In this document: positions 46,101-58,685 of the stretch, one piece after another
Numbering within the stretch: the first letter of the stretch is position 1
Layout of the letters: each line of letters opens with the position of its first letter
Origin: Capitella teleta
Lineage: Eukaryota > Annelida > Polychaeta > Capitellidae
Assembly: GCA_000328365.1 (NCBI GenBank)
Contig: KB298168.1
Span: 192,716-256,715, forward strand
Length of the DNA stretch: 64,000 bases
Direction of reading: 5' to 3'
Program-made: the position numbers and the translations under genes
The notes under the pieces: model-generated
What the model was told of the DNA's origin: nothing
Database searches by the model: none
Seen by the model: only the letters and a program-made list of their open reading frames with translations

Positions 46101-49100
46101 GGAACATCGATAGAAAAGCAAGCCAAAAGTGAGAGAGCTTGTCTAATATCTAGCTGAAATATTAAGGAGCGAAAAGAGGCTTTTCTTTTTTATTGAAATT
46201 CCCACCCGTGATATTACAAGCATATTGCATGGCAGAGTCAGATGAATCAGAGGAAAGATTCCGTTTGGAGAAATTCATCATTTTCTTCTGCCATTTCTTT
46301 GAACATTCAGGAAAATAATCATCTTCGGCCAATATTTGGAGCCAATTCTCTCGGGTGGCATCGTTATTGCCCCCCGCTGAAATCGGAGCAAATGTCAATA
46401 GTACCTCTGGCGACTGTCCTAATTGAAATAATTGAAATTTGCCGAAGCATAAGATGTAACGATGCTTCGGAAAACGCTCCTCAGTTTCTCGTTGGATAAA
46501 ATATGCTATGGTAAAGAGGGTTACATTTGCCTGCACACCCATGCAGGGGGTCTCACTGATTACAAATCATTCATGCATATATTCAATATTGTCCCAATAT
46601 ACTTGTCAGTGTAAACGAGATTCCATCCCGAAATGCATACACAATGACTGTTTAAGTTTCATCATATGCAGCATGGTCTTTTGGTAATCACAAGTCCATC
46701 ACTGGTGGTATTGAGGATCACGCGCAACAGGCGAGGGTCTATTAACCACCGCAAACAACGCGGTAATGGCCGGAGTAGATCCCCAGATAGATTCCCCCAC
46801 GATGCCTGCCAGCTAGGCACGCGACGCCTAAACGACGTGTTTTTTGTTCATTCATAATTGAGGAGCACGCTGGCCTTTTGCCAAAACACGTAATGACCAA
46901 TATGCTGCTGTAAACGGGCTTAGAATATACTCGATTAGGACAAAGCTCTACTTTGTGTGTTTCGAAACTGCCGTGCTGCATAGATTATAATTACACCGCC
47001 TAATGACGTGGATACGACGATGTATTGGGGAATTTGAGGCAGCGTTGGTTTGCCTCTGTTTTTACCCGAAAATGCTTCAATTTCCTTTAACCGTGGTCGG
47101 AAGTGCAAACCGCAAGTAGGTTCACTTCCGTTTATGGTGAAATGAAATTTACGAGAAGAGAAAGAAACGCCTGCGCATGTGCAGGATTTATTACGGAATT
47201 TATCGAGGTCGATAAATCAGGCTTAACTTCGACGAATGGCTCAGTTCGACTTCCAGCATCGCCATTTGGGTGGCGTATAAGTTCTACGAGGCATGCCCCA
47301 AATGAAAAGGCTTCATAGGGGGGTATTTGGTACGACCGTTTCAAGTGGGGATGAAGAGAGATCGGGAGAGAACGCCGCCATGAATTGCTTCGCTGGCTAA
47401 GCCCCTGCACCACGCTGAAGGGAGGAGGGTCAAGTCATGCGAAAGAGTGGTTAGTGATCACAGGGTTCACTAAATTGACCTCTGGTGGTCACCGGGTGCT
47501 TGCCTCACAACCATGGTCGGGCCTCTGTCATATTATTTGCTGAGCCATAATATTCCTGAGTGACTTTGAAGTTTGGACCATATCTCTTCATAAATCAGAG
47601 GTCACCCCAAGTACACTGAGCGTCACGAATGAGGATGATACCTGGCAGAAGACCACACCCCATTTTTAATCACTAACAAACCGGTTTTTACCCTCAGTAA
47701 TGGTGCTTATGAACCCAATCCATAACATCACAAACTAAAAAAGGCACCTCAGGTTTTTTTGTGGGTGAGGCTTATTAGCAATCCTGAAAAAAATGTTGTC
47801 GTCACTACTATGAGGACCCCACCTGGCTGCACATGCGCCACTAATTCACCGCGATGAAGGCAATCGCTCGTGCATGCGTCAGTTTTTCTTGTACACTAGC
47901 TCCTAAAAGGCATGTTGACATGAACGATGTCAGTTTTGAGTATATTTGGATTGATGCCAGGGGAAACCATTGGTTCATAGTTGTATGTACAATATGTACT
48001 CCGTTTTCCTTTGTGTCGTTCTTGGTACATGTAAACAGTACAAAAGTGAGTATGGAAATTGATTCATGCGGACAATCAGCCAGAATTAACTTCAGCAGCA
48101 TTCTCGGGATATTTCCTGGCATAATATTTCCCAAGCATTGCTCGACATAACGAAGCGAATGCAATCAACCCACGCCATTGCCAGAAAATTGGTGCTCATG
48201 GCGATTTGCATTCGTGGCCTAGTGTAAGGCTGCATGCCAAGTACGCCTTGTAATACGCGTTTACGCTCGACCAAGTCTTGGTGGTGCGTGTCCAAACGAC
48301 TCTATGGAAGCAACACCCGCGACGATTGCACCAACAGGCCGCGAGGGAGCAATGCCACGGAAATTAATTTGCTAAGCCAAACACTTGCTGCTTCATAAAC
48401 CAGTGGGACTTTTGTTTTCGGCGTTGGGTTTAGCGAGAGCTTCAACCTGCAAATCGAAGAATTTTACGAGCTTTGCAAGGTCACATTCGATTGAATGATG
48501 TCATCTCGGGGGTGACTGACCTCACCCATTCCACCCGCCTTGAGAGCGATGGTCATTCAGTCTCTTCTGCACGTGATGATCAACGATATTATGATGGATC
48601 GCTTTCCAGAAACTCGGGCACCAGGTCGAATGGCTTCGTTTGGGAAGGGAAGGGGGATTGAAACGTCGATTTCGTGCATTTGCTAAGGATTTCTATTTCT
48701 TCGTGACCCACCAAGGTATCACCAATGCCGGGCACTGTGCGCTGTCCTCTATATTGGCTGGTGTCATTATTCATGCTCTAATATTATTTGTTATGCATGT
48801 GATTTTTGATTTGAGAAAAATATAAAATGGTATTGATAATAAGCAAAAAATACTGGGTCCACCCCAAAAGATAAAAGCCTGTTGCCCCATCTTCAACGAT
48901 GACAATATATACAGAGCAGAACCAGACCCTTTAAGGCCAATATTCCAACAGTATATTAGGCTATTTCCGATGCACGTACACTGTTGCATACAGCTCCGTG
49001 TTACGATCTATCACTGTGTAAAAGTGTCCCTAATCCGCTGCCAACATAGCTCTAGTGATGAGTTCACGGAGCGTGCTTTTAGAGAAAAGCTTGGAGAATG

Positions 49101-50094
49101 CCCTCACTGGGGATATTGGCCATCGATGAAAGGCCAGACTTGTCCTTGGCTGTAAAATCCGTCTGCTTCTAATTGGGGAATGGATTCGAAATGAATAGGC
49201 AGCGAACTACCGTGTGACGTGAAAAGAGCCCGGCGTTTGTGTGGGTGGTATGTACTTGGACTTATACATCATGGTTTGTAAATTCGGTAAATCGCAGATT
49301 GAACACCTAATTTGAAGAAATATCAAAAGGAGGAAAAGGGGTAAGGGTGAAATGGAGGAAGAGGAGGGGAATACACACGGACAAAGAAGATACTAATTGC
49401 TGGAGGATGATGGGGAGGACTGTCCTCAAGAAGAAGGAACAGGACGAAATGAGGCGACCATTTTGAGAGCAAGATAAACACGTCTGCCTGGCAGGTGCTC
49501 CTAACTCCTGCATTGTTGATGAGGTTTTTCTGGCAAAGGCTTCAGGTGTCCCAGGGTGCATTTCTAAGTTTGTAAGGAGAGGAAAACTTCTATGACAAAA
49601 GTCTTGTTGTAATATTTACAATGCAAACAAGACGTCAAAATGTCAGTCGAGTACAGCCTCTCTTCCCTTGACAACACCTCAGGCTTCTCCCTCTCTCTCT
49701 TTTTTTTTGTTACAGGGAGACTGAAGTCCCAGCCTCTAAATGAGTCAATAATCCCGTTTTCTGTCTAAGTCTTTTGCACCCCCCCCCAAAAAAAAAAAAA
49801 AAAAAAAAATACTTCCAAATATTGACTCGGGTGTTCGTGCTCTGGGGGCGATATTTGGTTTAATGGGAGGAAGAATTCGACACTATGAGAAACATTGTGT
49901 ATGCACATCCCATAAAGGGATCCCATTATTTCGGCGAAATTGAGATTGGATACGGTATCAATTAAATGGACTCATGGACATCGGATCGTGTGAGCATCGC
50001 ACACAAGTACGATTTTTTTACATTGAATATTATTTATGCATTTTATCGGGCTAAATCACGTACGAAAAGTATACACTCACCCAGGTGCTCCAAC

Positions 50095-50121
50095 AAAAAA
50101 AAAAAAAAAAAAAAAAAAAAA
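50095..50121 (+). repeat. A27 tract
   Basis: A-run followed by further A-rich sequence with single C interruptions. Confidence 0.9.
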
Positions 50122-53100
50122 CAAAAAAAAAACAAAGAGGATTTGAGAAGAGGTTCTTATCCATGAAAAAGATACCTCTTCAGATGAGTGTGCACAGGTC
50201 ACTTTGGTTCTACGCGTTAGCTTTATGAAGCCACAAAGAGATGAGAAAACCAAGAAGTGCAAGAAACCCCGGAACATGTTCAGGGAAGTAGAGGCAAAGA
50301 TGACCTATATCTGCGCTGCGCATGTCTCCTTTGTCACTGTGTGAGATCGCTCTTCTCTCACTTGGTAACCTTCGTCTAATCTCGATATTGCATACTCAAT
50401 TATATAATGAACATCTTTAGCGATTTATCAACGACTTAATTTTTCCATATCACCAGGAGGACAAAGTGAGTCGTTGGCTTAAGTAGGTCATTTTGGAATT
50501 GGGGTTCTGAGTTCCGATAATTAACTTTTGTTGGAAGGATTTTTTTTCTTCATGTATCGATTAACAAATTAGATTTGTGAGAAATAGTATCTTTATCAAA
50601 AAAGATGACTATTAGTGCTATGAAAATCCTACCAGCAGATGCTGATGTCTCACGGATGCCCTGAATGCGTATATCCCTTGTATATTAAATCTTGTAAAAT
50701 GCCTCATTCAGCTTGAGGTTAAAAAAACGAATCCACATATCAACTTTATCGCACAAAGTTTACCTCAGACTCACAGGATTGTTTATTGTGATCCTTTCAT
50801 CACTAGCAGAAGAGAACAAATAAATCGGGTTTCATTTTTTGTTGGCTTTATGTATCTTCATTATGTTAATCGTGAAATGGCTGTGATCGATGTTCCCCTT
50901 CAACGCTTCAAAGAAAAGTGTTTATGGAAGGGATACTGATAGCAGACGTAATCAAATCTTACCTTGTTCACTGCCTCTTCAATGTACCTATAGTTGGCTC
51001 AGTGGACTTGGAGCCTTGGACTTTTGATTTAGAGGAAGAGGGTTCAATTGCCCATGTGGCTACACATATCTTGGTTCGAAGCATACGACCTATTGCGCCA
51101 CTGTGCGCAATGGACATAAAATCCATTGTCATTGTTGTTGTTAAGAGAACACATTAATAACCTAGCTCTGTTCGTAATCCGAGACATATAACGAGTTAAT
51201 CATGCCTAAGTTTCCTTTTACCCTTTGCTTAATTGATTACCAAGCAGAGATAATATCAAATATGAATTAAATATAAAGTATTGGATGAGAATTTTATGCC
51301 ATGAAATAGAATTTGCATCCAATTCAATGTACATGTAATATTATGGCAGCACAGTTATTACTTCTATTTCATACTAGCATCCACTAATCAATCAAGCCCA
51401 ATGTAAGCAATGTTCTCCTCCCAAAACGAGACAGCATACAAGTGGTTTCGACGCCAAAGCCCTTGCCAATATGGTCCTTGACATATTGCAGCATAGATTC
51501 GCAATTTTCAAGCAGTGTTGTTGCGCGATGAACGAGAGCAATAAGGTGCCAGAGCCCGGCATCCCCTTGTTTCATTCTACGCAGAGGATCTTCCGACTGA
51601 CTTCCCAAAGTGAATATCAACTGCGGAAGCAGCTCTGACGTCTAAGTGCTCTTGGGGTGTGAGCTGGTTACGTTTGAAGCATCATGACAGACATACAGAT
51701 GACGTCATTCCATCCCATAATTGAATCTATTATGAGAGACATAGCCCTTTATTCACAGTACAGAATGCACTTCTTCCGGACTTAATCCAGGGGAAATCAG
51801 AGCCCTTGTCTAAAGGATTTCTGCTCCGAATTCGATGGATCCTTAGGGATTCCAAAGAAAGCAATGGCGTTGCCAAGGGGTCATCCTAAGGTCAGTGACC
51901 CGCCCTTCTTAATAAGCACCTTCTGTCCCCCTGTGGCGCCCAAGGCCGACTTCGTGCACCTTTGATTTCATCAGGAATTCCAGGCACGATGGTTCAGCAC
52001 GGAACTTACCTGGACTGAAGAGTGGCCCTTTGTCCCAATTGGCTGACGTCTCATCAGGTGATTGCAGATCATTTGGCAAAGTTTTATAACTCTAAAGAAT
52101 CTAATTGGTGATTCGTAATAACCATTATATGCTGAGCAGTAGAGTATATGTTTCAAGATTGCATGATTTATGAAAAAAATAATAAATAATAATTGTGATT
52201 TCACTTGGATAAAAATGACGGACAGGAATGCAGCATTTGGTCTGATATGCACGCAATTATTCTGCTCCTGAGCAAACAGAGACAAGTTAAATTATCACAC
52301 ATGCAGGGTACTTAGACATGATTGGAAACACGTGCAACACAAAAATAAAAACCAACGCGGGGATGATTAAAGAAAAGAATCATAGCAAAATTACGAGAAA
52401 TGTATTGTGATGCATGGCATAGAAGACTGGATGAATGAGGCACAGCAAGATGTCAGTCATCGGAGTAAAAGTGAGCCATACTTCATCGTCTGTATAGCAT
52501 TAAATCATCGAGATGCAAGTCCTGGGCCATCCATCTACAGGCTACGGTGCACTCAGCCAGCAAAAACCGACTCCTTACTATCGATTCCAATAGCTCTCGA
52601 GAGCTGTTGCTAGTTGCTCTAATTAGCGCAGGTCTTAACTACACTGATTCCTCTTTGCAATTCTTTCGCAGCATTCGTGGCTAAGGTCAATAGAAACCTT
52701 GTCCAGTCTACTTGCATTCGTAACATGTGAGATGATTTAGTTACTATTGACAAACAGGGGGATTCCTCGGAAGTCTGTATTGGAATTGGGACGGCATAAT
52801 TAGCACTAGCTGCTGAACCAGGTGTTATTGCATGGTGGGGTACTTGGTAAAAGTGTACTGTTATGTTTAGCAACAGCGACTAACTCAATCATCTACGAGA
52901 TGAAAAAAAGAAGAGATCGATTTACGCAGAAACGCAAATCCGGATAAGTATGCAAAAACAGAGGAAATGAGATTGGAGTAGCCGCGGGCAGCAGGCAGGT
53001 GAGACCAGGTGATGCAAGAGGGATGATAATGGGAGACAAGGGCGAATAAGGAGGCTGTTAAAGAGCGGATGGTTAGTGGGAAGTACTTCACAGGGCGAGG

Positions 53101-56100
53101 GGGGAGGCTACGGCTGAGGTGAAATTGACATCTGAGGAGTGTCCATGGCATATTGCTATAAACAAATCGTTGGGCGGGAAAAGACCGCCATCAGTCACAT
53201 TTGATGCCCTGCTTTGATCGAAAGTGAGAGTAATCGCACTCGACGCTGAGTTAAATGGGCATCGCGGTTTGTATTCCACCATCAAATGGGATCTCAGCGA
53301 CACGTTGCTCTGGCCACTAATGGTCTCATTCGGATGAAATACATCCTGTTGTCAGGGCAGCACAACGCGGGTCTGTTGTTCAGTGAAAGACTCGCATAAT
53401 ACGCCTCTTGTTCGCTTCTTCAAAATGCTTTTAACGCCCTTATAGACTGGGTGAAACCAAGGCTGATTCTTGTTACACAATATACGATGCTTTGTGCTTA
53501 TATAATAGCAACTAACCAATTAGTTGACCAACACTCACCTGTCATAGCCCGCTCCTAGATTTGTACATTATCCGTCAAAACCAGCAGTGTCCTTGTTATT
53601 AGCTCCTCAGTGCTAAATGCGAACCTTGCCGTCGAATGGCAAATGCAAGCAAAGCTGAGTAGAATGCGAGCCTTGCTGTTGCTTGCCCCTCAGCTGAGAG
53701 GAGGAGGCGCTCGAGCAATGCCATCAGTCTGCATGGTCAGATCTATGTCCAGCGCAGAAACAAGATCAATCAGATACCGATCGGTGGGTGTTTTGAATGA
53801 CTCAACCAACTGTACTTGTATTTTATAGACCTGCAGCCTCAGTGAGATGAATTAAGCTGTCTGTGGAGAGGCGTCGTGAGAGATGACTTGCAAGTATGGT
53901 GCTGTTTATAATACCATATAAAACTGAGTCTGCATGGGAGGTAGTAGATCAGTGTGGCGGCAAAAACATTTAACACATCTTGTGGCTTCCTTTGGTGAAG
54001 AATGAGGGGATTTTCGGAGGTGATTGGCTGCCTTGCATACGGTTCTCTTATCTGATTAGTCGGTTTTTCCTTCTCTGGTGTGGATGTCATCATTTCTTTC
54101 ATCCTCCTATTCCATGTTGTCGTCACATCTTAACAAGAAATCCATTGAGGCTTTTCTCCTCCTAAGAGCCAGCTGATTTCCCAATGGATATGTTGTTTGC
54201 ATCTCTTATTATTGATCTGAAATTGACTGATATTCGAGACTTAAAAGAGTCATTTTGCAGATTATACAGATTGAAGGTTTTCATTGCAAGCAGGTTAACA
54301 ACAGAAAACAAGTGGTTGCATGTTTGTAAAAAAAGGGGCCAATTGACTCGATTTGCCTTCTGCGTTCAGCCTTGAATGTTCGGAGTTAACCTTATCTCAT
54401 TCTAACAGATGCTGACCATTAGCTGACAAGAGAACTGACCACTGACCAGAGGAACTGCAGCAAAAGAGGTTAATGGTCGCATTTGGCATAAAGCAAGACC
54501 AATATTGCCATAATTTATTAATATCTGCGCCAATAAAATTTCCATGAAATTCTGATGTGTATCATGTTCCTAAGAATACTATATAATGTTTGCATAAGTC
54601 TTCTGGGAATGATAAGCAAATTTCCCATGTATCCTACTATGATAGCAAAACGCTATCTCTGCTCGCCGTCAATTATGCAAGACGAGTTCGCTTGGATACC
54701 TGCGGCTATACCAGTAGTTTCCCCGGAATACCTCGAAATGTGTTCCAGGTGGCTATTAATAGCCCAATGTTTACATGCCTCGGTCCTTACCTGATTAAGG
54801 TCACGTGATGTCATTCGGCATGACATATGGGACAGACATGTCGATCGATAAAACCATGAATACTTAGCAGTTAGCCTGCAGTAATGTCAAAAAAACTGAT
54901 CATCAGAAATTATGCAATCAACGATTTGGGAGATGTGCTGCCAGAATGCTTTGAAAAGTGAATGCGCAACCGATTCAGTGGAATATAGGATAACAGAAAT
55001 ATGGGTTCAGTTACGTAATCGTTTGGGCAATACGTGCTGTAAGGTCAGAGGTCGAAAGGAAGAATATCCGGTGGTAAAATTCTCTATCAGCATCAGTTTA
55101 TTTCTCGTACCGTTAAATATACAAATAATCAAATTGGTCAGTCATCAATTGTTCTTGCTGTATAATTGCATCTATTGTTGTGTTTGTTAAATCAGTAAAC
55201 AGTGTATAGACACAGTGTAACAGATTATAAACATACCTGTCAATGCCAAGTCGTATTGGGTTCACCTGTTTCACCTTGAAGTGCAATTTTGCGCAATTTA
55301 TCAATGATTGCTGATTACACGGGGCAGATTATTGGCAATAAGGTGCGAGCAATTCGTCACCGTCTCGTCTCTAATTGATGAATGGCATTGGAGCCATTTC
55401 CCTCGATACACAGATCCCCGTTTTTCAGTTGTTTCCATGGCAACCGTTATGTTGCGTCACAAACTTATCAATCATCTCGCGGTGGCATGGAGTTAATAGT
55501 ATAATCACCTCGCTGATTGATTATTGATATTGTCTAAATGATCGACCGAGAACTCTTCGGGGACAGGGTCGAATAGCGATTAGTATGTAACAGTTTCTAT
55601 GAAGGAGCGAGGAGAATGATCAAACATTGGGTTACATGTCGGATGTCAATGCATGATAAAGACGTTTTGCTGAAAGAATTCCTGGAAAATTGGCATTCAT
55701 AGACGAATGGATAACATCACAAACAAAAACCCTGACAGCTAAACGATGAAGATGTCAAATTTATTTAAAGAGAAAGGGATCAATGAAAAGGGTTGGATGT
55801 AAAGAGAGCCATTTCCTGTCTTATCCGGGCAAATTATTCTTATTAAAATTCCATTTCGAATGACAGATCGTGAATATTAACAGGATCGAATCCTTCTTTT
55901 TCGGAAGACTCCCACTCAAGTCTGCGACACAGAGAAAAACCTCTATCAGGATTGTTTTGCTTAATACTAATTTCATCCCTTTTTGGGTGAAAAAATCCAA
56001 GCTCTAAAGCACAACCACTAAGTGGATAATACGATTGAATACCATCACAGTTGTTCTATTTTTACTTTATCGGCATGTTTTCTATTCTTTTATAGGCTAA

Positions 56101-56626
56101 AAGCTCAGCTCTCGTTAACAGCTGCCAGAATAAACCAAACGAAAGCGACAGCTGCAATAGCTTTTGATCAAAATGCTGATCATTGATTTCAATGCCAGCT
56201 AACTAGTCTACCAAAAGTTCGACTTTCTTGAATTAAGATATATTAAAAGAAGTCGACATCGTAATATGTCTTAATAAGGTAATATCTGATCGATAAATAC
56301 ATCAAGATCGACACAACCCACTTACTTGATTGTTTGATGTGAACATTACCCAGTATATGAAATACCTATCAGTTAGGAGTTCACGTGCACTTGTATTTCT
56401 ACAATTAGCGAGATTGACAAAAGTTCATTCAATCAAGGCATCCTCAAAGATGAAGAAGAAAAACTACATTCCTGGTAATAGGATTAATCATTACTTGAGC
56501 GATCACTTCAAAGGCTGTCAATTACTTCTTACGGATGACATTGACAATTGTCAATCAGTATTATTGACAATGCTTTAGCTTCAATTAGTTTGCCATTGAT
56601 TATATGTCAAGAACAGCTTAATTAAT

Positions 56627-56676
56627 CATAAGAGGCGACTGTTCTATCGCTCATAAGAGGCGACTGTTCTATCGCT
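56627..56676 (+). repeat. 25-bp tandem duplication
   Basis: Two adjacent identical 25-bp copies beginning CATAAGAGGCGACTG. Identity suggests a recent event. Confidence 0.95.
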
Positions 56677-57769
56677 CTCTTTCAGTTCTTTTCGCACATG
56701 GCTGCTGGCACCGTGATATGCTAATCAGGAGAGGCAGTCGCCATCTTGGGGGGGAAATGGGCCTCCTCTATCCAGTTTTCATTCCGACTCAAAACATTCC
56801 ACGGGGTGTCGATGCCATGAGCACGCCATGAACTCAACGGATCGCGTTTCTTGCTCATGCTGCTCGTTCTGAAGTCGTTTTTTGGGGGAGGACATTTTTG
56901 CTGAACATTTCGACACATTCTCTCTGTGTTTCTGTGATACTTTGGCTTACACGAAGTGTGTTATATAACTCCAAATATAGAAGTAGAATGAATGGGTGAA
57001 TAAAGATTTGGAAGAGAGGCAGATGTTGCAAGAATCCGAGATTGCAATACACGCATTTGGCTGACCACGCACTGAGGAAGGCTTACAAACGATGTTCCAT
57101 TCAAACGAAATCGCATACCAGGCCCTCTTCAAAAGTTTAACACTGCGTTAACACCTGGTGCAACCCAGCACCATGTGCTATAAAGTGAGGGGTAACAAAA
57201 TCCAATACTTAATCTACAATACTACGACCACACGGTGCAAATTACAAGGAAATGTCAATCTCATCACCGAGTCCAGGCCCCGCTAAAATGCTCCGAGCGC
57301 TGACGTCGATCCAACTTGATCGTGGCAAAAACCATTCTTTCATTTGGACCTTCCTCTTCGTTTCATTGCACGATCGCGGATCCATCATTTTCCATGTGAC
57401 ATCCACTCGCTATTCATGCAGTTTCTGCAATCCGATCCGCTCTGACTTCTAAGTTCTCATGTGTCCATATCGGCCTATGAAGGAGAATGAAATGGGAAAA
57501 CTTATAAATATCTTAACTCAGATTGGAGGAAAGTTGTGTCTATTCCCTCTGGTTATATAATACCACTTGTCGTCATGCGCCGTTGCTACAAGGCTGTAGT
57601 AATCGTTTGATTTGATTTGCTTGTTTTGTTTTCTTCAAAAACCTTTTTTAAACATGGGATGGAGACAATTCACCCAGAAATACATCAAGAGTTTCACTTA
57701 ACATCAGCATATCGGAATAACGAGAATTACTGATCTATAATATTTAGAGAGAATCATGAATGCAAACTC

Positions 57770-57855
57770 GCAGTTCTACCAAATTACCAATCTAGTAAGA
57801 TTGATAATTCTACCAAATTAACAATCTAGTAAAATTGATAATTTGGTAGAGCTGC
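57770..57855. repeat. 86-bp compound palindrome (33-bp tandem repeat within inverted ends)
   Basis: Ends are inverted repeats (GCAGTTCTACCAAATTA versus GCAGCTCTACCAAATTA read on the other strand). Inside are two tandem 33-bp units starting at 57775 and 57808 with two differences. Each unit can itself fold through CAATCT-AGTA-AGATTG. It resembles a very small foldback element. Confidence 0.8.
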
Positions 57856-58580
57856 CATTAAATTTCTATTTAAACTTTCATTTCAACACATACTAGTGAT
57901 ACTAGGCAACCACCTAAAGCAGAAAGGGTGGCAGCCTTTAGCTGATCGCCCCATAACTGGCAATACGTATGATTAATAGTTTCATTCCATTAAGAAGAGT
58001 AAATATCGCTAATGACAGTTTACGTTGAAATACACTAAATTTGATGTTTCACGGCGAATCCACTCGCGCAAACATAAAATGAATGAAGTATTCTTTGCGA
58101 AAACTATCGAAAGTTCAAAGAATAAATGACTTTATTTTGTGTTGTTTTGTGCGTGTCCATAAACCGAGGCGTAATTATATAGGGTAGGGCTGATCTATAT
58201 ACTACTACAAGAGCAGAGCAAGGTAACTTCATTCATTGCCACGTGGAGAAACGTACAAGTCAGTGACCTTTGTCTAGGCATGATCAAAAGACTTGCGCCT
58301 TCACAACATCGGATATCTGGGCGGAAAATAGTTCATTGACTGACTTTCTGATGCCGACTGGTGGTTTATATTGAGGCCAAGTTATATCTAAGTTTATTTA
58401 CCTCAGCTGATGAATACGATTCTCGGTTGGCACGAATCAGCGAATATTAAATATGTTACTCCATTCAGCATGGAAAATGCACACTTCAACTGTAAGAGTA
58501 CTTGAGTGATTGAGTGGTTGAGCAAGTCAGGTGTGGGAATTAACCAGTAATGCAGATAGAGTGCATCAGCCTGTGCGTTG

Positions 58581-58652
58581 GCCGTGATCGTATAGTGGTT
58601 AGTACATTGCGTTGTGGCCGCAATAACCCAGGTTCGAATCCTGGTCACGGCA
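58581..58652 (+). tRNA. tRNA-His (GTG)
   Basis: A complete cloverleaf fits: acceptor stem GCCGTGA/TCACGGC, anticodon stem TTGCG/CGCAA enclosing TTGTGGC with anticodon GTG at 58614-58616, and T arm CCAGG-TTCGAAT-CCTGG. Internal box B GGTTCGAATCC is perfect. No intron, and discriminator base A. The post-transcriptional G-1 expected of tRNA-His is not needed in the gene. Confidence 0.96.
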
Positions 58653-58666
58653 GATTGGCCTATTTA

Positions 58667-58685
58667 TTTTTAATTTTTTTTTTTT
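58667..58685 (+). terminator. Pol III terminator of tRNA-His
   Basis: T5 at 58667-58671 and T12 at 58674-58685, starting 15 bases after the tRNA. Confidence 0.85.

Larger units (their letters stand above)
43237..58580. other. Gene-poor intergenic region between receptor genes A and B
   Basis: Over 15 kb in which no conserved domain or consistent exon set was recognised. Contents seen: a C-run near 44690, a purine-rich tract near 44930-44990, C/A runs near 49780, an A27 tract (50095-50121), a 25-bp tandem duplication (56627-56676), a compound inverted repeat (57770-57855), one TTACGTAA (near 55011) and one CGTTATGAT copy (45759-45767, minus). Short open frames such as 46542-46162 (minus, 126 aa) are unassigned. 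Confidence 0.45.

Noticed and set aside
46162-46542. Minus-strand 126-aa open frame with ATG
   Set aside because: No domain, no neighbouring exons and composition not clearly coding; left as unassigned.
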